A stretch of DNA of 64,000 nt from Variovorax paradoxus (lineage in GTDB: Bacteria > Pseudomonadota > Gammaproteobacteria > Burkholderiales > Burkholderiaceae_C): assembly GCF_018614875.1 (NCBI RefSeq), contig NZ_JAGGNW010000012.1, positions 248,001 through 312,000 on the forward strand, given 5' to 3'. Position numbers and translations under genes: made by a program. Position 1 is the first letter of the stretch, and the number at the start of each line of letters is the position of its first letter. Shown piece after piece: positions 17,201-23,476 of this stretch. Below the pieces are notes generated by a model, which saw only the letters and a list, made by a program, of their open reading frames with translations, did not search any database and was not told the DNA's origin.

Positions 17201-20085
17201 ATATCGACGCCGTCCCCGCCATCGAGACTGTCGTCGCCTCGTCCACCTTTGAGCACGTCGTTGCCCGCACCTCCGTCCAGCTTGTCGTCTTCCAGGCCGC
17301 CATCCAAGACGTCGTCGCCCGCGCCGCCGCTCAGGTGATCGCGGCCTCGATGGCCGCGGATGAGGTCGTTGCCGGCACCACCGTCAATGGTGTCGTCCCC
17401 ATCCTCGCCGGACAGCACGTCGTTGGCCGCGCCCCCGATGATCAGGTCATCCCCTGCGCCGCCGCGCACAAAGACAGATGAGCGGCCACCGCCCACGAAG
17501 ACGTCATCACCATCGCCTCCGACGGCGACTTCGATATTGCTCTGGCTCAGATTCAGCGAGACACCGCGAACGCCGACCACCTGCGCAATGTCGAAGCCTT
17601 CGCCACCGTCAACATGCGCATCTGAGGCATCGATCAGCAGCACGTCGTCTCCAGCACCACCGGTCAGCGAGTCGGCACCCAAACCGCCGGCCAGCCAATT
17701 GTTCGCCGCGTCGCCTGTGAGCGTGTCCGCACCCGCGCCACCCGTCAGATTGCGCGCGTTCAGTGTTGCCGCGCTCAAGGTTTCGTTGACGCTCGCATTG
17801 ACGTTCTTTGAAATGTAGGCCGTGGTCCCAGTCGCGCCACCCGTGCCACTTTCCGTGGTGACGGTGACGCCGCTCCCAGTCTGAGTGACGGTGCTGCCGG
17901 CCGGGTTGGCCAGGAAGTTGGCCGCTATGGCTTCCTTGCTGGTGCCGTTTTGCGTGAAGGTGCCGCGCGCAAGCACTTCATTGCCATCGCGCACTTCGCC
18001 GCTTTGTCCTGCAGTGGCGAGATTGATGGCTGTGATGCCCAGTTCCGCGAAGGTCTTGAGTTCTCCAGTGTCGGTCTTGCCGTCGTGGTTGGCATCGACC
18101 CACACGCGCAGGTTGCCCCAGGCCGTGTCGGTCGCGGTGAACTGGTTGTCGGCGTTGCTGTCCAGGCTCTTCAAGGCCGCGAAGCCATTCGCGTACGGCT
18201 TGGTGCCAGCCACTCCATTCGATCCGGCCACGCCTTTGTAGTACTCGCTCAGCGTCTCGCTGATGTTGTTGATCTTTCCGTCGCCATTGAGGTCGTGCAC
18301 AACGATGCCATCTTGCGCACTGACCCAGCCTGTCTGCTCTAGGGAGCCGCCGTCGTTGTCGGCGTCGAAGAGGACGGGGGACGTTCCGTAGTCGGTGAGC
18401 TTGACGCCGTCGCCGTTCAAGTCCAGCAGCAGGGGGTCAGCGGGAAAGAGGTTGAAGTTGAAGGCCGAAGCATTGTTCAGGCTGCTGCCAAAAAGGCCGT
18501 AGTCCACAGGACCGGCCAAGGGGTCGGTGTTCCCGACACTGCCTGCGTCTGAAAACGGCAAGCCCAATCCGCTCGATGCATCGATGTTCAGGCCGAAATT
18601 GAAGTTGCCGGGCCGCAGACCATCAGTGATTGCGTAGCTTGCAACGGCCTGGTTGCCGACGGCGGTGTTGACGTTCCAGAAGTTGCCGATGCTGACGGTG
18701 TAGCCGCCGTTGGCAATCAGATTGTTGTTGACGCTGCTTGGGCCCAGGCTGGTGCTGTCGGGGGTGGAGGCGGTGCTGGGGACGACGGTTGTGGTCGTCG
18801 TGTTCAGGACAACCGTATTGATCGTATTGGGCTGGGTGAAGCTGGTGCCATAGTTCGCGTCGGTGGCGGTCGTGACATCCTGCAAAACGCTGCCGCCTGG
18901 CGCTGTTTGGCTGAACCGATCCGTGTATGTGCCGCTGGCATCGCGCGTGCGCTGCCATAGCAAGCTGTTGCCGTTTTCGTCATTGGTACGGTACTCGTAT
19001 TCGCCTGTGGCCGGATTCATGCTGTAGCGCACCGCACCGTAGTCAATGACCAAATTGCCATTGATCTTGGTGGGTACGAGAATCTGCTGTCCGACTTGCA
19101 ACGTGGTGTCTTGCGCGCGAGTCAGCCCGTTGAAGGCGCGAAGATCATCATCGGTAATGGCGTTGCCCCTGGCATTCTGATCCGCACGAATGCTGGAAAG
19201 ATTTCCGCCGGCTCCCAGAATAACGGTGTAATTGTTGCTGTAAACCAGGGGAACGGCCCCGCTGATCAGGGCGGGCTGGCTCAATGCAGCGGCGACATCG
19301 GCATCGCGCCGTGCGAGCGCATCGCGCGCGTCGAGGATGCCATTGCCGCTCAGTTGTATGCGAAACAGGCGCTCGGCATCCAGTTGGGCGGCCAATGCGG
19401 GCGGTGCAATGACGGGTCCGCCAGCCGCGACCAACGTGCCCACACTGTTCCAATTGCCTGTGCGGCTGTCGTAGCTATAGCCCTTGACGTAGTTGGGGTT
19501 GCTCACTGGATCGACGCCAGTCAGCACAAAGGAGACCCCCGCGTGGCTCACGTTTTCAAACCAGTTCGCACTGGCCCAGGTTCCATTTCCTACCGTGGCG
19601 GCGGTGTTGTAGAAACCACCTTGCACCATGGCATCGAATTTGGCCTGCGCTTCCGCCAGATTGCCGCTTTCGTAGTCGGTTTTGATGGGTGCCCATGCCG
19701 TCCAGGCATCTAGGCTCAGGCCGCGGGCAGCAAAGGCTTCGCGATGCGATTCGGTGATGTCGATAATTTTTAGATAAAGAGCATCGGTGTTTTTATTATC
19801 TTGAACCAACGCATCTCGTTTTGTTAGATCCGCCAGTAACAGCCGGACGCCAACATCATCCCATTGCTCGGGCGTTTTATGAATGCCCATCTGGCCAGCT
19901 ACGGCATTGGCATAGTAATTTGCCGTATAGCCATCGAGGGTGTTATTTTGAACGACCTGCAAAGCCAGATGCGCATAGGGATCGCCCTTGGCATCGAGAT
20001 AGCTCCAGTAGGCTTGGCGGTCACGGCGCTCGGCATAGGAGCGCAGAATCGCGATGTCCTGCGTGGTGAGTTGATTGGTCGACAT
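11215..20085 (-). CDS. giant RTX protein with subtilisin-like protease and P domain, type I secreted
   Basis: A 2,956-residue acidic protein. Approximate layout: unique N-terminus 1-280; LysM-like segment 286-340; EF-hand-like Asp/Asn loops (LDLNGDG at 554) to about 710; RTX nonapeptide repeats 775-955; cadherin-like domain 1023-1108; S8 protease 1145-1485; P domain 1485-1625; further RTX blocks 1695-1750, 1846-1900, 2061-2371, 2548-2585 and 2795-2832; YIASYxDL repeats at 2431-2513 and 2641-2761; a haemolysin-type calcium-binding-related module (VINDWYLGG) near 2868-2918. There is no signal peptide; the C-terminus is the expected type I export signal. In the protease, His1222 (HATMVAG) and Ser1408 (GTSFAAP) are present, but the usual Asp is Glu1176 (IGQFEPGG). 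The ATG at 20085 has an AGGGAG site just upstream. Exporter genes lie upstream on the same strand. Role inferred: a calcium-folded extracellular or surface protease/adhesin. Confidence 0.92.
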   Translation of the reverse strand: MSTNQLTTQDIAILRSYAERRDRQAYWSYLDAKGDPYAHLALQVVQNNTLDGYTANYYANAVAGQMGIHKTPEQWDDVGVRLLLADLTKRDALVQDNKNTDALYLKIIDITESHREAFAARGLSLDAWTAWAPIKTDYESGNLAEAQAKFDAMVQGGFYNTAATVGNGTWASANWFENVSHAGVSFVLTGVDPVSNPNYVKGYSYDSRTGNWNSVGTLVAAGGPVIAPPALAAQLDAERLFRIQLSGNGILDARDALARRDADVAAALSQPALISGAVPLVYSNNYTVILGAGGNLSSIRADQNARGNAITDDDLRAFNGLTRAQDTTLQVGQQILVPTKINGNLVIDYGAVRYSMNPATGEYEYRTNDENGNSLLWQRTRDASGTYTDRFSQTAPGGSVLQDVTTATDANYGTSFTQPNTINTVVLNTTTTTVVPSTASTPDSTSLGPSSVNNNLIANGGYTVSIGNFWNVNTAVGNQAVASYAITDGLRPGNFNFGLNIDASSGLGLPFSDAGSVGNTDPLAGPVDYGLFGSSLNNASAFNFNLFPADPLLLDLNGDGVKLTDYGTSPVLFDADNDGGSLEQTGWVSAQDGIVVHDLNGDGKINNISETLSEYYKGVAGSNGVAGTKPYANGFAALKSLDSNADNQFTATDTAWGNLRVWVDANHDGKTDTGELKTFAELGITAINLATAGQSGEVRDGNEVLARGTFTQNGTSKEAIAANFLANPAGSTVTQTGSGVTVTTESGTGGATGTTAYISKNVNASVNETLSAATLNARNLTGGAGADTLTGDAANNWLAGGLGADSLTGGAGDDVLLIDASDAHVDGGEGFDIAQVVGVRGVSLNLSQSNIEVAVGGDGDDVFVGGGRSSVFVRGGAGDDLIIGGAANDVLSGEDGDDTIDGGAGNDLIRGHRGRDHLSGGAGDDVLDGGLEDDKLDGGAGNDVLKGGRGDDSLDGGDGVDIAEYSGSYSDYRITRVDDRNGQRVYRVVDTRTGQDGADTLVGIEKLSFADVNRVELTLGSPLPVKDVLTVNSTGQTLSRTAAHLISKSQLLANDRDWDSDIGQLTITEVLEAKGGTVSLTQNGDVLFTPDASYTGVMGFKYKIKDESSQVTSITNSATGQTEVMKGAVYLQTPDLQDAQGRVDPLSLDQWYLSDINVRPAWQDYTGKGVRIGQFEPGGAFSTGPEVFDYRHPDLQPNADRAWLNTLDGSGNSNVPQTFSSHATMVAGVMVGARNGEGGIGVAYDASLAGYYIKGEGMEVGQLSGEIAAALAKFKNFDVVNNSWGPTSSFGLNVLPPGALESNIADAVSQGRGGLGTAIVMAGGNDRATGANTNYNALTANRAVIVAGSINAPGDLGTLQLGSKPFSNPGASILVSAPGSNIDSTSRELIADNGSTFGGDYSTSQGTSFAAPIVSGVIALMLEANPKLGYRDIQAILAMSATKVSDPNGTDWATNTAKTWNGGGMHVSHDYGFGRVDARAAVRLAETWTEQSTYSNEYLATNSSGALVATIPDGSGMLTRTLAMAAGLEVESAQVTLELDHQRWGDLIIKLISPTGTESILLNRPGKAPGGAASDLGDASSGTLSFSFNSTHLRGEQSAGNWTLQVIDAATGSTGTLKNWRLDLYGAKADSSDVYVYTNEFASFTGTTRGTLSDGNGGRDTLNASAVTGNSAINLINGSTSTLAGKGLIVSGDIEIAFGGDGNDTLTGNALNNVLSGGRGADIISGGDGNDTLEGGRGSDVLTGGAGSDLFVIGKDAGAQDTVVDFGLGSTSVIETVALVGFSGLNFSTLARTQVGADVRLDLGDGQTVLLRNQQAGQLTAAQFQFFDSVAALQTWQLAGQGTTGVTDGDDVIQGTAGDDLLAGLGGNDTLLGNDGNDRLLGGTGQDSLNGGAGDDVLVLDGDQGAVSYSTGAAGLGARVGGAGADRFLVAPDGGGTTSVGLSGSDMTAGNLIQDFDLALDKIDLSQFSWITSFSQLTATKALNINGKFVTRVSAQASGQPTVSVGLYAIEPSALTAANFIFAGNANATPLPVANVSASTVAGAAPLPLIAAPTAAAPAQPLPLNGTSGDDTLTGDAGANVINGLAGADAMTGRTGDDTYVVDHAGDTVNELPGGGYDSVQSSVSYSLSTDVEVLTLSGSANLNATGNDQRNRLIGNAGNNRLDGGQEADDLIGGAGNDTYVVDNQLDTVSENANEGIDTLESSVSWVLGKNLENLTLTGADHVNATGNELSNTLTGNADDNILDGAQGADSLAGGAGNDTYYVDNAGDTVAEALDAGLDTVYTSIDTVLGANVENAVLFGAATSATGNALNNTLTGNGQANVLNGGSGNDHLAGADGSDTLDGGSGDDYLVGGDGNDTLIGGMGSDTAVFRGAFEDYVFMTSPFGTQYVSDTVAERDGIDLLNGMIKENRIEKLVFEKSPGKIFDVDSIKFYSPLEYIASFSELRTAFGADAEAGWQHFYATGSAEGRRPTFNALGYIASYSDLIQAYGPDSDAGATHYIKTGATVEGRYQKFDVQRTTIDGTWGYAETGTAGADSMQSFTQGEPSILQGLAGNDTLTGASGSDRLIGGQGNDALIGGAGVDTAVFSGKRQDYVLLNHQGKLYVSDKVSGRDGFDNLVDVENVVFSGDSSNRYSVNSLKFYTALEYIASYSDLIGAFGLDAEAGFQHFAANGAAEGRSPTFDALNYIASHADLISAFGVDATKGVQHYITNGFSEGRKVSFNALNYLASYPDLVSAYGLDVKSAAEHYIRTGYYQEGRRATVTVQDIVASGDIHSYIQAGTNSGESMTALGGNAQNTLHGLGGNDILNGGSGDDVLSGGVGNDALAGGSGSDTYLLARGEDSDTVTENDASAGNTDVALFGSSIAADQLWFRAVGNNLEVSVIGGTDKFVINDWYLGGQHHVEQFKTSDGKTLLDSQVQNLVDAMASFAPPAAGQTTLPANYQSSLSSVIAANWH

Positions 20086-20128
20086 TGGAACTCCCTTTCG
20101 CTTGTATCAGGTTAATTTATCTATGGAA

Positions 20129-21064
20129 CTACTTGGTGGCAGGTTGATCCGCCACCAAAAATGAATCAAGCAACTCGCGCACGCGTGCTTCGGTTTTTTG
20201 CCATTGCGCCAGAAAGCGGCGCGGATAATCCAGACTAATTCTGGCGTTCAATGGTTCATAGTACATATCATGTTTACACATTGCCCGCGACTGGCCAGAC
20301 CATTTCTTCGAAGCAAAAAAAGCTTCGCGCTCCGCTTCCGGCATCGCCATCACCTTTGCGTCAGCGTCGGGCAGTGCGTCCGCATCGCAAATGATCAGAC
20401 TCGTGCGAGATTGCAGCGGACTCAGCACATCCCGAGGCGTCACCTGTCTTCCGCAAATTGGAAATTCTTGATCTGGAGAAGCGCAGGGTATGTGGCGGGG
20501 CCATTTCTCAAAGTTCTCTCCCCAGACTTCCAGGCCATACTTGTCGGGACGGCGAATGGGGCTGCTGGAGGCGCGCAATGTGCCGGTGCGCGTCGATTCC
20601 AGCCCTTCCTTCCAATCAATGGCCCCAGGGCGTCTATCTCCAACAATGATGCCAATGCGGCTTCGCTCATAAGGGGTGAAATACTCACGCAGATTCTGCG
20701 GTGTGCGTGGCCCGATGTCCGGCAAAAGAGATTCAAGGTAAAGAGAGGCATCATCTTTCTGCTGTCTCGGGTCTTGCAATAATTCAATGAAGCTCAGGTA
20801 CGCCATCGGAATGCGAACCTTTTTCCCTCCCACTTTGCGCTCGTACATGGCATCAGCAGGTGCCAAGTAGAGGTTTTGAATCAGCTTCCCATGGCAATCT
20901 GCAGGTGTGATCGCGCATAGATAGTCCTTGAGTGCAAATGCCTTTGCTTCTTCGCCGCCCTTGCCGCTTTCCGCTTGACTGCACCCACCCAACAAGCAAA
21001 GCAGCGCAACGCAGATGAGCCGCGGCAGCGAGCGGGGATTGAAACTGTCAACGTGAGATCTCAT
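20129..21064 (-). CDS. cysteine-containing lipoprotein of unknown function, in the RTX operon
   Basis: A 311-residue predicted lipoprotein: MRSHVDSFNPRSLPRLICVA, then LLCLLGGC with C28 as the lipidation site. Six or more cysteines follow in the mature part (DYLCAITPADCHGK, IPCASPDQEFPICGRQ, IICDAD, AMCKHDMYY), suggesting disulfides in the periplasm. I do not recognise the family. The ATG at 21064 is chosen because GGAGAG lies seven bases upstream; an ATG at 21079 is possible. The start overlaps the preceding AP2-like frame as ATGA. It ends 43 bases before the RTX gene. Context suggests a cell-anchored partner of the secreted RTX protease, for example for folding, anchoring or self-protection; this is inference from position only. 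Confidence 0.8.
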   Translation of the reverse strand: MRSHVDSFNPRSLPRLICVALLCLLGGCSQAESGKGGEEAKAFALKDYLCAITPADCHGKLIQNLYLAPADAMYERKVGGKKVRIPMAYLSFIELLQDPRQQKDDASLYLESLLPDIGPRTPQNLREYFTPYERSRIGIIVGDRRPGAIDWKEGLESTRTGTLRASSSPIRRPDKYGLEVWGENFEKWPRHIPCASPDQEFPICGRQVTPRDVLSPLQSRTSLIICDADALPDADAKVMAMPEAEREAFFASKKWSGQSRAMCKHDMYYEPLNARISLDYPRRFLAQWQKTEARVRELLDSFLVADQPATK

Positions 21065-21960
21065 GTGCAAACTCTCCATCCTGCGGTATTCGCCGCTGAT
21101 ACCGATCGGTCGTCATTGCCATTGCGCATTTCGCCGCTTTGTCCTGTCGTTGCAAGATTGTTTCGGCTTGCGTGGACTGGGATTCTTCGTCGACCGAGCG
21201 AGAGTTTTGGGACTTCTGTGCCTCGCGCAGCTGTTGCACCTGCTGCAACTGGCGTTGCCGCTCGGCCATCGCCATCGCCTTGGCGGCGTCGTTCCCGTAG
21301 ATCTTGATGGAGAAGGATTTCTGCAAACTCTTGCCGTTGCCGAGATACGTCAACGCCAGCCACCAGCCCGGATGCCTCGGATCGGTGACACGATGCTGCA
21401 CGCCGGATATGCCCGTCTTGTTTGCTGCGCCGATCGACTTCGCCTCTGGCAAGCGCCGGCGGACACTCTGTTAGCAATGGCTGTGGCGGTGTCTCGCGCA
21501 CGACCGCTTCTGACGGATGCACAGGGCGGCGCCCCTGCATCTGCTCCAACTGCTTCTGGCGTTCTGCCATGGCCAGCGTCTTCGCCTGGGCAGCGCCGTA
21601 GCGCCCGACACTGAAGTATTTCCGAACAATTTGGCCGGGGCCCAGGTAGGTGCGGGCATTCCAGCCCGTTACTTGGTCCTCAGAGTTCAACTGGCAGTGC
21701 ACCCCGGGGATGCCCGACGTATTGTTGCGCCGCATCACGTTGGCAACTGCAACTCGGCTGGGCGGCAGGTGCATTCTGACGATTTCGTCGCGCCATGTCT
21801 GGGCGCGCAGCAGGGCCGGGGCCTCACCGCCATAGATGGCGAAGGCGAACTGCTTGAAGTGGCTCACGCTTTGGCGTCTGATTTCAACTTTCCAGCCGTA
21901 GGGACCACGCCGAATCCCATACATGCTGGCAGAGTTGGCATTCGAGTCTGATATTGGCAT
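21048..21960 (-). pseudogene. AP2/ERF-like repeat protein, frameshifted between its second and third repeats
   Basis: The 5' frame (from ATG 21960, AAGGAG site nearby) encodes two AP2-like units. The first includes YGIRRGPYGWKVEIRR and YGGEAPALLRAQTWRDE (about residues 13-62). The second includes NNTSGIPGVHCQLNSEDQVT and YGAAQAKTLAMAERQKQLEQ (about 77-138). A third unit (NKTGISGVQHRVTDPRHPGW, then YGNDAAKAMAMAERQRQLQQ) is in another frame that ends at 21048. Joining them needs a one-base skip near 21450-21475. The 5' frame itself ends at 21061 and overlaps the lipoprotein start as ATGA. Such AP2 modules bind DNA in plants and occur in bacterial homing endonucleases, but no HNH motif is seen here. 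It may be a regulator of the cassette, now broken, a recoded gene, or a sequencing error. Confidence 0.75.
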
Positions 21961-21991
21961 GGGACTCCTTCATTGACAGTGCTTTTCAATT

Positions 21992-23476
21992 TCATCGTTC
22001 CCGCAGGCTCTCACTTGTCGCCCGCTGCACCGGACTCAGCAGGAATTCAATAACTCGCCGCTTCCCCGTCTTGATCTCCGCCGTGAGGTTCATTCCCGGG
22101 CTCAGCTTGATCGGCTTGCCGTCCACATCGATGGTCGTGCTGCTCAGACTGAGCGTCACCGGGAAGATCGCCCCACGCTTCTCGTCATTCACCGCATCCG
22201 CCGTCACCGTCTTGACCGTGGCGTTCACCGTGCCGTAGCGCGTGTAGGGGAAGGTCTCCAGCTTGATGGCCGCGTCCTGCGTCGGGCTCACGAAGCCGAT
22301 GTCCTTGTTCTCCAGCGTCACCTCGGCCGTCACCTGCGCCCCATCGGGCACGATCACCATCAAGGGTTGCGCTTCCGTGACCACACCGCCTTCGGTGTGC
22401 GCGGCGAGTTGTTGCACCGTGCCCGGCACCGGCGCCTTCAATGTGGTGAGCCGTTCGCGCTGCCCGGCCTTGGCCAGGTCCTGCGTGCCCTGCTGGCGCT
22501 TGAGTTCGGCTGCGGCCTCGCGCGTCCTGAGGCTGTGCTTGGTTTCGGCGATGTAGGCGGCTTTTGTGTTCTCGCTCTCGCGCAGGGTGGCGTTGGCTTC
22601 GGCGAGCCGGGCGCGCTGCGTGGCGAGGTCGCGCTCCAGCTCGATACGCTCTCTGGTGCGGTCCTGGTTCGCATGGCTGGACATGAAGCCCTGGTTGGCC
22701 AGCTGGTGGAAGTCGGCCTCCCGCTGCTTGGCGATGGGCACCGTCGTCTCCAGCTTGGCGACCATCTCGCGCACGGTGGCGATCTCGGCCTGGCGGCGGT
22801 TGATCTCGGAGGCTGCCTTGGCGAGCTTGGCGGTGATATCGCTCCACTCGTCACTCAACTGCGCCCTGGTGGCCGTGAGATCGACCTCGGTCCAGCCATT
22901 GGGGAGGCTCTTGCCGAGTTCAGGCGCACGAGGGGTCGTCGGCGCATTGAGTGCCTGCAGCAAGGCGCGCGTGCGCAGCACTTCGGACTGCGCCGACTTC
23001 AGCTGCTCGTCGATGCTGGTCTTGTCGGCATTGGCGGTCGTGGGATCGAGCTCGACCAGGGCCTGACCCGCCTCGACATGGTCGCCGTCCTTGACCAGCA
23101 CGCGCTTGACGACGCTCACCTCCAGCGGCTGGATCACCTTGGTGCGCTCGCTCACGATGATGCGTCCGGGCGCCACGGCCACGATGTCGACCTGCCCGAA
23201 GATGGCCCAGGTCAGGGCGATGAGGAACAGCGCGATCAGCGCGAAGGCCAGCCGGCGCGGTGCCGGATGCACTGGCGTGTCCTGCAGGCTCAATGCCGCG
23301 GGCAAGAACGCCGCCTCGTCGGACAGGCGCCTCGGCCCGGCCAGTTCATGGCGGTGCTGCCAGGCGGCCCGGAACACGGCCCGGTAGCGCCCGAGCAGTT
23401 CGATCATGGGATGGCGCATGTCCCGCGCATGCGGCGCATTCGCCGCGGGGGCCGTGGTGGAGACGTCCGGCGTCAC
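21992..23476 (-). CDS. HlyD-family type I secretion periplasmic adaptor
   Basis: A 494-residue membrane fusion protein linking the ABC exporter to an outer-membrane channel. There is a cytoplasmic N-terminus, one membrane helix (LAFALIALFLIALTWAIFGQ), a lipoyl-like half (VVKRVLVKDGDHVEAGQALV), long coiled-coil helices (about residues 150-345), the second lipoyl half (LKAPVPGTVQQL) and a beta-barrel region typical of HlyD. The GTG at 23476 is preferred: GGAGG lies seven bases upstream, and it overlaps the exporter stop as GTGA, implying coupled translation. ATG 23419 is an alternative. The stop is 31 bases before the AP2-like gene. Confidence 0.94.
   Translation of the reverse strand: MTPDVSTTAPAANAPHARDMRHPMIELLGRYRAVFRAAWQHRHELAGPRRLSDEAAFLPAALSLQDTPVHPAPRRLAFALIALFLIALTWAIFGQVDIVAVAPGRIIVSERTKVIQPLEVSVVKRVLVKDGDHVEAGQALVELDPTTANADKTSIDEQLKSAQSEVLRTRALLQALNAPTTPRAPELGKSLPNGWTEVDLTATRAQLSDEWSDITAKLAKAASEINRRQAEIATVREMVAKLETTVPIAKQREADFHQLANQGFMSSHANQDRTRERIELERDLATQRARLAEANATLRESENTKAAYIAETKHSLRTREAAAELKRQQGTQDLAKAGQRERLTTLKAPVPGTVQQLAAHTEGGVVTEAQPLMVIVPDGAQVTAEVTLENKDIGFVSPTQDAAIKLETFPYTRYGTVNATVKTVTADAVNDEKRGAIFPVTLSLSSTTIDVDGKPIKLSPGMNLTAEIKTGKRRVIEFLLSPVQRATSESLRER

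Noticed and set aside
21440..21480. Programmed frameshifting in the AP2-like gene
   Set aside because: No recognisable slippery heptamer, stop-adjacent shift codon or strong downstream hairpin is visible, so mutation or base error is the simpler reading for now.
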